A stretch of DNA of 64,000 nucleotides, taken from assembly GCF_026723765.1 (NCBI RefSeq), contig NZ_CP113524.1, forward strand, positions 2,341,001-2,405,000. Direction: 5' to 3'. The position numbers and the translations under genes were made by a program. This document shows, piece after piece, positions 1 through 7,986 of this stretch (position 1 is its first letter; every line of letters starts with the position of its first letter). A model generated the notes under the pieces. It did not search any database. It was given only the letters and a program-made list of their open reading frames with translations, and was not told where the DNA came from. This DNA comes from Lacrimispora xylanolytica (lineage in GTDB: Bacteria; Bacillota; Clostridia; Lachnospirales; Lachnospiraceae).

Positions 1-1425
1 ATAACCAGTTAAGGAATAAGTCTTCCACAGCTTTGCGACCAAGGCTGTAATAATATAGTTTGCAACGCTGGAACCAAGAGAAACATTTCCTATCAACCTG
101 TCAGAATCATCATCATAATCAATCCATTCTGGAGTTGCCTTTACTATATTAAAAGTTCTGTCCAATAATATCATATTATAAATAGAAGTAATTCCGATAC
201 CTAAAACATTAGAAAAAGAAAATGGATAGCATTCCTTTGTCGTTTCAATATCCCGGGGAGCTATGATAATACAACCTTTTGATACCGCATAGTCACACGC
301 ATTCTGCAAATCATCTTTAAAATCCTGTGATAAGGTTGCACCGCCAATGGAAATAACATTTGCACCAGAATCAGCTGCTAAATATATGCCTTTAATCATA
401 TTTTCACATCTGCAGTCTCTGCCTGAGAGAGCTCTTACAATAAAAAATTCCGCATCAGGATATATGCTTTCTATGATTCTTACTGCCAGGTTTCCATGTT
501 CTTCATTGGAATAAAAATCATTATCTGTTTTTACACTCCCATTTTCATAAAAAACATGAACTCCACCTATAAGATTTACTTTTCTATTCTGACTTATTCC
601 AGTATCTATAATAGCCACTTTCGTTTGTTTATTTCTTCCCGGGCCATCCTTATTGACCTGATTCAGAAGAAGACAATTTTTTAAGAGTTCTGCTTTACTG
701 CAAACTTCTACTTCATGAAACCTTTTGATTTTATTGATCTGTTCCTTGGTAATTCGGCAGAATATTACACTGTATTCATCTAATGTAATATTTAATTTAC
801 CAAGACAGTCAAACTCGGAATAGATATCTGTATCCGCTGGTTCTACTCCTTTCAGACGAATGGTATGGGTATCCCCATTGTAATACATTCCCTGCAAATA
901 ATGTTCGACAAAGTCCTGATAAAATAAATGAATTAACTTATCACGATCTGTCTGGGAATCCCTATTAGATCCAGGCGCAGGCAATATAGTGAAAAATTTA
1001 TCAATATACTTATAAACAGAATTGTATCTAGTCTCCGCTATAAGTAAAATTTCTTGGTCTGGAGATTCAAAGCAGGAATTTAAATATAAAAAAGCCTGTT
1101 CAATAAAGAAAAACATCCTTTTGCTTCCCCGAAATTCATCTGAAATAATCAGAATATCAATATGTACCAGCCAGTCACCAGCCCGTTTCACTCTCTTCCA
1201 TGTAATCAGTCCTTCTATTTTGTCATCTATAAGCAATACTGCAAGTAAAGAGTTTTTACGAAATAATCTGCTGAATAAATTAAATGTCTGGTTATGATTG
1301 TCAAGATGCCGGCGCATGAAATAATAAATAGATTTGGTTTGCTCATTCCATAAGATAAATTCATCCCGATCAAACTCCATAATCTCCACACGCATATTTT
1401 CAGATTGCTTCGATATGGTTATCAT
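1..1425 (-). CDS. GNAT-like / subtilisin-like (S8) fusion, peptide maturation protease candidate (3' truncated by window)
   Basis: The frame is open from an ATG at 1425 to the window edge (475 residues, no stop). The ATG overlaps the stop of the radical SAM gene (ATGA), so the two are translationally coupled. Seen: residues about 55-135 look like a GNAT acetyltransferase fold, with a FRGSKRMFFFIEQAF stretch resembling acetyl-CoA motif A. From about 270 a subtilase pattern appears: catalytic Asp in AIIDTGIS (D274), His in NEEHGN (H310), and Ser in SLGSSVANY (S453). The usual AAGN stretch carrying the oxyanion Asn is replaced by IIIAPRD. Known: S8 proteases process several RiPP leader peptides. 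Inferred: it trims or modifies the two 52-residue peptides upstream. The GNAT assignment is by eye, and an inactive protease fold cannot be excluded because the oxyanion Asn is missing. Confidence 0.72.
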   Translation of the reverse strand, partial: MITISKQSENMRVEIMEFDRDEFILWNEQTKSIYYFMRRHLDNHNQTFNLFSRLFRKNSLLAVLLIDDKIEGLITWKRVKRAGDWLVHIDILIISDEFRGSKRMFFFIEQAFLYLNSCFESPDQEILLIAETRYNSVYKYIDKFFTILPAPGSNRDSQTDRDKLIHLFYQDFVEHYLQGMYYNGDTHTIRLKGVEPADTDIYSEFDCLGKLNITLDEYSVIFCRITKEQINKIKRFHEVEVCSKAELLKNCLLLNQVNKDGPGRNKQTKVAIIDTGISQNRKVNLIGGVHVFYENGSVKTDNDFYSNEEHGNLAVRIIESIYPDAEFFIVRALSGRDCRCENMIKGIYLAADSGANVISIGGATLSQDFKDDLQNACDYAVSKGCIIIAPRDIETTKECYPFSFSNVLGIGITSIYNMILLDRTFNIVKATPEWIDYDDDSDRLIGNVSLGSSVANYIITALVAKLWKTYSLTGY

Positions 1426-2759
1426 ATATTGACCATGCCTATTTCGTATTCTCTTATTAGCATCCGATATATGGATTCCTTATAATCATCGTTACAGGCA
1501 GGAGCACAATAATCCCCTTTTAATGTTTTGTTATAAACACGGCACCCTCCCATACATAGACCACTGACATCGCAGCCCTTACAGAATTCAAACTTGTCCA
1601 GGTGGTAGAGATTTCTGGTATTTAATGTCCGCTTTTTGATTACCTCATGCCCGTCTGTGAGAACATTTCCAAGAATTTCTGAGGTAGGTATTCCGCACAA
1701 ATAGCAGCTGCCATCAGGTGATACGGTTATCTGCTTTCCGATTCCGCATATTTCCCGGAAGGTAATAGGCATAGGCGCAGAATCACAGAGATGATTTTTA
1801 ATAAGCTGGGTATGTACGTCAAATAATAGTTTTTCAAAATCCGTGTAACTACAGATAAGGCCCTGTTCAGCCAGATCCTTTCCTCTGCCAACAGCTCTGG
1901 CGATGGAAAAAGAAAAATGATTTCTATTATTTATTAAGGAGCGGTTTTCGATTAAAAAGGGAATGAAGTTCTCCCTTATGTCTTTTTCATTAATCCTTGT
2001 AACTGTGGTATGCATATTAAGGCTGATTCCCTTTTTATTGAGATAATACAAAGTGTTCATAACCTTTTTAAAATTGCCCTTACCTCGAACTTTATCAAAA
2101 ATTTCTTCTGTAAAGCCATCAAGACTAATCTGAAAATCATTTACATTTTCCAATAAAAAGTTGATTTTAGCCTCATCTTTATCAATCCAGTCACTGAATA
2201 AAAATCCATTTGTTAAAAGAGTTATTCCTGCTGTATTAGGCTTAATATAACGGACAAAATCCGTTAATAATTCTGCATTTAACAGCGGTTCGCCACCGGA
2301 TATTGCCACCTTAGGCTTATGCGGGAAAATATTGAGAAGCTCATCAAAAACCCTGCAGAATGTATTGGTATCTGCGCTCGTCATATCAGGGAAATCAGTA
2401 GCAAAACAATGAACGCACTCTGCGTTGCATTTATATGTCATATCAAATTTAATATCAAGGATTTCATCAGCAGTGTCAAAGGGCTCAGTATGTTTATTAG
2501 CATGTACAATATCACCAAGAAGTTTTTGATATTTCTGACGAATTTCTTCTTCCGTACAATCAATGAATTGGCTGCTGTAATGTTCAAAGGCTTCACCAAT
2601 ACTCATACCGTCATATAGCTTTTGAAAGCAATCCATTCCTTCATCATCCGTAACAAAATAATTCTTGAATTCAGGAAAAAGAACCAAATTAAAATGATCA
2701 ATTTTTATAGAACTGTATCTACTGGTAAAATGAATTTGATTATTATATTCTAATAACAT
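1422..2759 (-). CDS. Radical SAM / SPASM peptide-modifying enzyme
   Basis: 445 residues. The ATG at 2759 is preferred over an upstream in-frame ATG at 2798 because AAGGAAA precedes it at good spacing. Seen: an N-terminal region of about 90 residues that could be a PqqD-like RiPP recognition element; a radical SAM CX3CX2C cluster in CNAECVHCFA; SISGGEP-type glycine motif (AISGGEPLLN); a C-terminal SPASM region with FCKGC, GLCMGGCR and a final CAPAC for auxiliary Fe-S clusters. Known: SPASM radical SAM proteins install thioether, C-C or related bonds in ribosomal peptides (ranthipeptides, cyclophanes, sactipeptides). Inferred: its substrates are the two 52-residue peptides encoded immediately upstream. 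The exact bond type cannot be read from the sequence. Confidence 0.88.
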   Translation of the reverse strand: MLLEYNNQIHFTSRYSSIKIDHFNLVLFPEFKNYFVTDDEGMDCFQKLYDGMSIGEAFEHYSSQFIDCTEEEIRQKYQKLLGDIVHANKHTEPFDTADEILDIKFDMTYKCNAECVHCFATDFPDMTSADTNTFCRVFDELLNIFPHKPKVAISGGEPLLNAELLTDFVRYIKPNTAGITLLTNGFLFSDWIDKDEAKINFLLENVNDFQISLDGFTEEIFDKVRGKGNFKKVMNTLYYLNKKGISLNMHTTVTRINEKDIRENFIPFLIENRSLINNRNHFSFSIARAVGRGKDLAEQGLICSYTDFEKLLFDVHTQLIKNHLCDSAPMPITFREICGIGKQITVSPDGSCYLCGIPTSEILGNVLTDGHEVIKKRTLNTRNLYHLDKFEFCKGCDVSGLCMGGCRVYNKTLKGDYCAPACNDDYKESIYRMLIREYEIGMVNI

Positions 2760-2835
2760 ATATAGTTTCCTTTCTACAGCAAGCTGCGGCCAATGCATTG
2801 AGTATCAAAACATAGCCGCAGCGATATAAGTAATC

Positions 2836-2863
2836 TAATTCCTGTTAAATGCCTCAGGAATTA
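2836..2863 (-). terminator. Stem-loop between precursor gene and maturase (leaky terminator or processing site)
   Basis: TAATTCCTG and CAGGAATTA form a perfect 9-bp stem around a 10-nt loop. It lies directly after the stop codon of the distal peptide gene and before the radical SAM gene. There is no long U tract on the minus strand, so it is more likely a 3'-end stabiliser or partial terminator that keeps peptide mRNA in excess over enzyme mRNA. Confidence 0.45.
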
Positions 2864-3022
2864 TTAACAGGTACAATTGCTTTTACCATTGGACCCCCAC
2901 AAGAAGCCGCCGGGACGGTTGCAATTGGTGCTGCTTTTACTGTTGACCTGAAGCTTAACACGGTTGTCCTCAGGAATGGTAAAACCTTGTTTTACATTAG
3001 ATTGCTCATGGTTTTTGTTCAT
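2864..3022 (-). CDS. 52-residue Cys-containing RiPP precursor candidate 1
   Basis: Read directly from the minus strand: ATG at 3022, TAA at 2864, 52 residues. An AAAGGGTGGTGTG ribosome binding site precedes it. The peptide starts MNKNHEQSNVKQGF, continues with IPEDNRVKLQVNSKSSTNC and NRPGGFLWG, and ends SNCTC. Cys are at 34, 50 and 52. It is about 80% identical to the peptide just upstream, and both end in CTC-stop. Known: duplicated short peptides next to a SPASM radical SAM protein are typical of RiPP loci. Inferred: a charged, polar N-terminal leader and a core from about residue 28 holding the Cys residues and the invariant PGGFLWG. I do not recognise a named family. Confidence 0.85.
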   Translation of the reverse strand: MNKNHEQSNVKQGFTIPEDNRVKLQVNSKSSTNCNRPGGFLWGSNGKSNCTC

Positions 3023-3210
3023 ATTCACACCACCCTTTCAAAGTTAAATAGTATGTATATATGTTCTCATTCAATCAGATTCACAGTTTTCTATATTCTG
3101 ATAACACATGTATCTTCCTTTGTACACAAGCTGAGATTATGCGTCAATTGCCATAGCAAAGTCACAGCTGACTTAACAATATCTTTCCTGTTGGGCCAAT
3201 CAAATAATAA

Positions 3211-3369
3211 TTAACAGGTACATTGGCTCTGACCATTACCTCCCCATAAGAATCCACCAGGACGGTTACAGTTGGTACTGCTTTTACTGTTGACCTGAAG
3301 ACGAACACGGCGATCCTCAGGAATGATAAAACCTTGCTTTACATTTGTTTGTACTTGATTTTTGTTCAT
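3211..3369 (-). CDS. 52-residue Cys-containing RiPP precursor candidate 2
   Basis: ATG at 3369, TAA at 3211, 52 residues, preceded by GAAAGGTGGTGG at good spacing. It shares NVKQGF, IPED, LQVNSKSSTNCNRPGGFLWG and the terminal CTC with the downstream copy. Substitutions are concentrated near residues 5-8, 15, 20-23 and 43-49. Cys 34, 50 and 52 and Trp 42 are invariant. It is the first peptide after the putative promoter. The mild divergence of the C-terminal third with fixed Cys and Trp suggests two related products of one maturation system. Confidence 0.85.
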   Translation of the reverse strand: MNKNQVQTNVKQGFIIPEDRRVRLQVNSKSSTNCNRPGGFLWGGNGQSQCTC

Positions 3370-3789
3370 ATTTCCACCACCTTTCAATAATAAATGTTGT
3401 TTATATTAAACATCTGAAATAAATGTTTAATATCAATATTTTGCAATCTAAATGGATAATAAGCTGAGTTTTGATTATGCTCTATCATATACTGTCGCGA
3501 AGCATTGACGAATTATTATCATTATATAATATAAAAGATATTTGAAATGCAATCAATATTTTGGGATATTTGATATATTTCCGGGATATTATGTAATGAC
3601 TACTTTAAATTAAAGTTAAAAAATAATGACATTAGAAATAAGCCCTTTATTTTAAAAGGCTTATTCCTATCATTTCTCATTTTTGTTTGTATACTAAGCA
3701 CAAAATGAATCTAATAAGAAAAATTCATAAAAGATACGTTAAATGAACTATAGAAATGTGATAGACGGGTAATAATTTAATTTCACTTT
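3370..3789. other. 420-bp AT-rich intergenic region
   Basis: There is no supportable gene. It holds the direct repeats and -10 described separately. A weak AGCCCTTTATTTTAAAAGGCTT hairpin near 3640-3662 could terminate the two-component operon on the minus strand, although no strong U tract follows it. Confidence 0.5.
3521..3591 (-). promoter_or_regulatory. Candidate activated promoter of the peptide operon with two 20-bp-phased direct repeats
   Basis: The octamer GGGATATT occurs at 3563-3570 and again at 3583-3590 (AATATCCC on the minus strand), exactly 20 bp apart. A minus-strand -10 (TATAAT) lies at 3526-3521 with no good -35 before it. Known: LytTR regulators of the AgrA type bind tandem 9-mers about one to two helical turns apart and activate promoters with poor -35 elements. 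The octamer does not match the usual LytTR half-site, so assignment to the adjacent regulator is inference. Confidence 0.5.
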
Positions 3790-5067
3790 TTATGAGGTAG
3801 GAATTAATATTTTAATGCAGAAGAAGCTTTCTAGTTCGTAGATATCAATATGTCCATGGTATTTATTGATAATATCATTTATCTGTTGATATCCATATCC
3901 ATGATCTTTCTTTTGATATTTAGTGGTAATGAGATCAGAATTCACTTCTAATATAGAGGTTTCAATTGTGTTTTTTATAAAATAGGTCTGATAGCCAGCA
4001 TGATTAAATATCTCAATATGAATCTGTTTTTTTTCTTGCCCTTCTACTGCTTCTATTGCGTTATCAAGAACATTACATAGTAATATACATAAATCAAATT
4101 CTTCTAAGCAAGGTTTCTTTAAATCTTCTATCTGAGCAAAAATCTTTATATTTTTTTTATACGCCTGATTGAGTTTATGATTAATGATAAAATTGAGAGA
4201 GTTATCGGTAAGCTTTATAAAATTAAAATTTAAACCCGCATTGTTTATTAATTCTACAATATACTCTTTTGCCTTATCATAATTTTTATTATCTAAATTA
4301 TAAGCAATATAAGTTAAATGGTTTTTAATATCATGATTAATTCGGGCCATTCTGTCAACTTGTTGATTATTTCCTATTAAGTACCGCTCATCTTCATATA
4401 TCTGCATAAGGAGATTTTTTACATGAGAGAGTCTGCTTTTACTGTTCATTTTAGCATACATATAAAAGAATATAACCTGACTGACCACAATTCCAATAAT
4501 AAGGAGTAAGAAACCATATGGTTCCTCTAAAATATTATTATTGATTGCATATAAGATAACAACTATAAAAGCAATATTATAAATCGAGTTACTTATCATT
4601 GGCTGAATGTTATCATTTTCAGACGTAATATTTCTCTCTTCTAAAAAAATATAAAATCTAATAATTCCCCATTGATAGCTTTTTAAGATCAGACATAGTA
4701 AAACAGCAAATACATGAGGAATCTTGAAAAAACCAAGACTTTTATTCATAAGTAACAGAAACAAAACGGAGACCATGGAGTTTGATAGCATTAATGTTCC
4801 ATAATAAAGAATGCAGGACCAAAGAAGACCAAATTTTGTTCTACCTTCAAATTTCAATATAATCATTAAAAGATAAGAAACAAAAATATTTCCTATGACA
4901 GCCAGAACATGAACATTTCTGTCAGAATACCAAATGTTCATGTTCAATATTGGAAACAACATTAAAAATTGAGGCTTGTCATTCCATTTATATCCATTAT
5001 ATCGCAGTAAAAAGAAAACCGCGAGTAAAGAATCAAATATAATAAGGCTGAATTGAAATATACTCAT
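3790..5067 (-). CDS. AgrC-like sensor histidine kinase (HPK10 / GHKL type)
   Basis: 425 residues. Seen: a hydrophobic N-terminal half with about six membrane segments (residues 1-205), then a dimerisation/phosphoacceptor region with the motif RINHDIKNHL near residue 245, then a GHKL ATPase with the N box LLCNVLDNAIEA and the G box KKDHGYGYQQIND. Known: this arrangement is that of AgrC, PlnB and similar peptide-pheromone receptors, which phosphorylate LytTR regulators. It follows the regulator by 8 nt, and the SD-like sequence lies within the regulator's 3' end, so translation is probably coupled. No agrB/agrD pair is next to it, so its ligand may be the modified peptide downstream or the signal made at the other end of the window. 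Confidence 0.9.
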   Translation of the reverse strand: MSIFQFSLIIFDSLLAVFFLLRYNGYKWNDKPQFLMLFPILNMNIWYSDRNVHVLAVIGNIFVSYLLMIILKFEGRTKFGLLWSCILYYGTLMLSNSMVSVLFLLLMNKSLGFFKIPHVFAVLLCLILKSYQWGIIRFYIFLEERNITSENDNIQPMISNSIYNIAFIVVILYAINNNILEEPYGFLLLIIGIVVSQVIFFYMYAKMNSKSRLSHVKNLLMQIYEDERYLIGNNQQVDRMARINHDIKNHLTYIAYNLDNKNYDKAKEYIVELINNAGLNFNFIKLTDNSLNFIINHKLNQAYKKNIKIFAQIEDLKKPCLEEFDLCILLCNVLDNAIEAVEGQEKKQIHIEIFNHAGYQTYFIKNTIETSILEVNSDLITTKYQKKDHGYGYQQINDIINKYHGHIDIYELESFFCIKILIPTS

Positions 5068-5075
5068 GATTGATT

Positions 5076-5786
5076 TTATCGTAAACTCCTTTTATATTCA
5101 GAAATTAAATTGTTTCTACGATTTCTGCTAAGCGGAAGAGAAATTATATTATCATTAAAACTAATTTCTACGGCAGACCCCCTGATAAGATAGATATATT
5201 TCAAATTAACCAAAAATCCGCTATGTATTCGAACGAATGTTTTGCCTTCCAATTGTTTTTCAATGAGTTTTAAAGTAGATCTAAATACAAATGAATCTCC
5301 ATTTAAGACTATTTTTACATTATTATGCAATGATTCGAAATAGATAATATCATGAATCTTCACTTCCTTGTGCGTAACCAGATTAATTGGCACGTTAAAA
5401 ATATCCAAATTATTCTTTATTATAGATACAGCGCTGCTCAATGCTTCATTTAATTCATTCATATGAGATTTTCTGATAAATCTGAATGGCTGGAGTTTAA
5501 ATGATTCATATACATACATGTCCATGTTTGTAATGAATAAGACCAGCAACTGATGATTATATATTCTTACTTCCTTAACTACATCTAACCCTTTTATATC
5601 AGGCATCTCAATGTCTATCAAAAGCAAATCAATAGGAGTATCCTTTGCCATACTAATAACATGTCTTGGGTCGGTAAATTCATAGCAAGTATATTGAATC
5701 AGTGGATCAAGAATGGTACATAACCTTTCTTTAATTAATTTAACAGCGCTTGCCTCATCATCACAAACAACGATATGTATTTTCAT
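5076..5786 (-). CDS. LytTR-family response regulator (AgrA-like)
   Basis: 236 residues from the ATG at 5786. An ATG 6 nt upstream sits directly against the AAAGGGG ribosome binding site, so the second ATG is better spaced. Seen: a CheY-like receiver with acidic pocket VCDDE, phosphoacceptor Asp in LLIDIEMPD, and a conserved Lys in FIRKSH. A C-terminal LytTR DNA-binding domain starts around residue 135, with FVRIHSGFLVNL typical of that fold. Known: LytTR regulators bind direct repeats and usually control bacteriocin, virulence or quorum genes. First gene of a two-gene operon with the sensor. Likely targets are the peptide genes downstream and its own promoter. Confidence 0.92.
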   Translation of the reverse strand: MKIHIVVCDDEASAVKLIKERLCTILDPLIQYTCYEFTDPRHVISMAKDTPIDLLLIDIEMPDIKGLDVVKEVRIYNHQLLVLFITNMDMYVYESFKLQPFRFIRKSHMNELNEALSSAVSIIKNNLDIFNVPINLVTHKEVKIHDIIYFESLHNNVKIVLNGDSFVFRSTLKLIEKQLEGKTFVRIHSGFLVNLKYIYLIRGSAVEISFNDNIISLPLSRNRRNNLISEYKRSLR

Positions 5787-5864
5787 ATTCATTCCCCTTT
5801 ATTATAATGAGTGTATATTATGATAATGCAATATTACTTTCATTTTGTATTTAACATTAAATAT

Positions 5865-5893
5865 ATTATAATACTATTTTTAATCAAAATAAA
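5865..5893 (-). promoter_or_regulatory. Putative promoter of the two-component operon
   Basis: On the minus strand, TTTATT (5893-5888), a 17-nt spacer and TATAAT (5870-5865) precede the regulator start by about 80 nt. The surroundings are extremely AT-rich, so chance matches are likely. The rest of 5800-6040 shows no gene. Confidence 0.35.
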
Positions 5894-6040
5894 GTTTTAT
5901 TGAGCTAATGACAGTTATATGCAAAATAATATTATTTTCAACATTCAATTCGATATATTCCAACATATTTCGCAATATTAACATAAAATCACTCCCTTGC
6001 TAACTTATAAGATTGATTCCACAAATAAATTCTATTTCTG

Positions 6041-6074
6041 AAAAAACAAAAAACCGTCAAGATAATCTTGACGG
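6041..6074 (-). terminator. Rho-independent terminator of the cobalamin ABC operon
   Basis: CCGTCAAG and CTTGACGG pair around ATAAT (6054-6074). On the minus strand they are followed by TTTTTTGTTTTTT. It lies about 70 nt past the stop of the ATPase gene. Confidence 0.85.
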
Positions 6075-6144
6075 CGATTTATATATTTCATATGCAAATA
6101 ATAGATTTATTAAAGCTTTATTTAATAAAATACTTGTAAAAGAG

Positions 6145-6897
6145 CTAATTCATCTTAAGGTGAAAGTCAAGAGCCCCATCCTCTAATTCTAATGCAAAGC
6201 CTTCTACTCCAAACACCTGGTGTACCCTTTTCTTTTGAAGGACCTCTGACGGCCTGCCTCCGCAAACAACGTTTCCCTGCTTCATTAAATACAGTGTATC
6301 GCAATAATGCGCAGCCAGCCTTAAATCGTGTAAGACAATAAGAATGGTCTTTTTACTCTGCTTTAAGATATCTAAAATATAAAGCTGATGTTTGATATCC
6401 AGGTGATTTGTTGGTTCATCAAGAATAATCGTATCCACACCCTGAGCAAATGCCCTTGCAATGAAGACCAATTTCCGCTCTCCACCAGATAAATTCTGAA
6501 TATTCCGGTCCCTTAGGTGTACAATGCCTAACTGCTCCAGTGCATTCATAACGAGAGCTCTTTCCGCCCGTTTATTCAATCTCCCACGGATAGGAACGGC
6601 CATGGATACGATTTCATATGCGGTAAAATCAAACATACAGCTGTTTTCCTGACCCACGTAAGCGAAACGCTGGGCCAGCTGCTTGTTGTTTAATCCTGTC
6701 AGGGAAGAACCCTCTAATAAAATATCTCCAGCTTTCATGGAATGAAGACCCAGAGTTGTTTTTATGAGAGTTGACTTCCCACAGCCATTTGGGCCTACAA
6801 TTCCCGTTATATTACCGCTTTCAGCAGTCAGATTTACTCCATATAATATCCTGGTCCTCCCTATAGACACATAAACATCTTGATATTCTATCTTCAT
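6145..6897 (-). CDS. btuD: Cobalamin-type ABC importer, ATP-binding subunit
   Basis: 250 residues, FepC/BtuD family. Seen: Walker A GPNGCGKST, Q-loop in AYVGQENS, signature NLSGGERKL, Walker B TIILDEPTNHLD, and the switch His in VLHDLRLA. It powers uptake by the adjacent permease at the cytoplasmic face. Family members import cobalamin, haem or ferric siderophores. The cobalamin riboswitch controlling the operon points to a corrinoid. Last gene of the operon, 18 nt after the permease. Confidence 0.85.
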   Translation of the reverse strand: MKIEYQDVYVSIGRTRILYGVNLTAESGNITGIVGPNGCGKSTLIKTTLGLHSMKAGDILLEGSSLTGLNNKQLAQRFAYVGQENSCMFDFTAYEIVSMAVPIRGRLNKRAERALVMNALEQLGIVHLRDRNIQNLSGGERKLVFIARAFAQGVDTIILDEPTNHLDIKHQLYILDILKQSKKTILIVLHDLRLAAHYCDTLYLMKQGNVVCGGRPSEVLQKKRVHQVFGVEGFALELEDGALDFHLKMN

Positions 6898-6915
6898 AAT
6901 ACTCCTTTTCTTCCT

Positions 6916-7986
6916 TTACGCTCTAACTCCGTAATGTTTCCGGATCATAAGAAAAAGGAAAAATGGCGCTCCAACAAAAGCAGTTATAATTCCTATCGGA
7001 AGTTCTGCCGCCCGGAATGCGCTGCGGGCCAGGCTGTCTGCCCACATCAGATAAATGGCTCCTGACAATGCACTGAGTGGAATCACAAGTTTATTATTGC
7101 TGGAGCGAATCATCAGACGAACCACATGTGGAACCACCAGACCCACAAAGCCAATGATGCCGGTAACAGAAACCAGGGATGCAACGATTACCGAGCAGAC
7201 AATAAACATACCAGCCCTAACATGCTTTACTGACAGACCAAGAGCTGCCGCATCCTCATCCCCCATCATCATCAGATTTAAATTCCCTGACTGAAGGATA
7301 CAAACGATGAGACCAAGAAAAACGCCAAGAGCTGGAATGGTCAGTGTAGACCACTGAGCAGCTGCCAGGCTTCCCATCTGCCAGTTATACACAGCTGCAA
7401 TGCTTTCAGAGCTTTTTGCAATAAATATCAAAAAACCTGTGACAGCACTCATTACTGCATTGATTGCAGTTCCGGAAAGCAATAAGGTAACCGGATGAAG
7501 CTTACCGCCTCCAGCAAATTTCGCCATGAAGTACACCAGAGCAGAGGATATCAGGGCGCCAGCCATAGCCATGATTGTAGTCTGATACTGGCCTCCGAAG
7601 AATGGAATCGGAAGAAGCAGCGCGCAGGCTGCCCCCGAAGATGCTCCTGAGGAGATGCCAAGAATATATGGGTCTGCAATGGGATTTAAAACCAGAGCCT
7701 GCATCACTGCACCGCATAATCCAAGACCGGCACCGCATAAGATACCAAACAATACTCTGGGAAGCCGGATATTCCAGATGATCTGATAATCCGCCCTCCC
7801 CCATAAGCCCTCTTTTAATTCCCGACCTCCATGTAAGACCTGGTCATTTAAGATTCCGTAGACCACAGACATGGAAATATCTGTGGAGCCTTTGGATATC
7901 ACAAACAGGAGAGAAAGCAGCAAGACTGCAATCAGTACAGGAAACAGTATGATTCCTCTTAAATTCTTACCGTTTTCCTGTCTCAT
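6916..7986 (-). CDS. btuC: Cobalamin-type ABC importer, FecCD/BtuC permease
   Basis: 356 residues and strongly hydrophobic, with 9-10 membrane segments, the normal length for the FecCD family. Seen: RLPRVLFGILCGAGLGLCGAV near residues 74-94 and the cytoplasmic loop MGDEDAAALGL that contacts the ATPase, followed by IGFVGLVVPHVVRL. It forms the dimeric translocation channel. Its start overlaps the stop of the binding-protein gene by 4 nt, so the two are coupled. Confidence 0.87.
   Translation of the reverse strand: MRQENGKNLRGIILFPVLIAVLLLSLLFVISKGSTDISMSVVYGILNDQVLHGGRELKEGLWGRADYQIIWNIRLPRVLFGILCGAGLGLCGAVMQALVLNPIADPYILGISSGASSGAACALLLPIPFFGGQYQTTIMAMAGALISSALVYFMAKFAGGGKLHPVTLLLSGTAINAVMSAVTGFLIFIAKSSESIAAVYNWQMGSLAAAQWSTLTIPALGVFLGLIVCILQSGNLNLMMMGDEDAAALGLSVKHVRAGMFIVCSVIVASLVSVTGIIGFVGLVVPHVVRLMIRSSNNKLVIPLSALSGAIYLMWADSLARSAFRAAELPIGIITAFVGAPFFLFLMIRKHYGVRA

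Noticed and set aside
2849-3214. 121-codon plus-strand frame across the small peptide region
   Set aside because: It is antisense to both 52-residue peptide genes, which have ribosome binding sites, near-identical sequence and sensible stops. The plus frame has no homology-like features.
2864-3369. Double-glycine type bacteriocin leaders (GG in NRPGGF)
   Set aside because: The GG lies two thirds into the peptide, after the first Cys, and no C39 peptidase ABC exporter is present in the visible locus; a leader cut there would remove Cys34.
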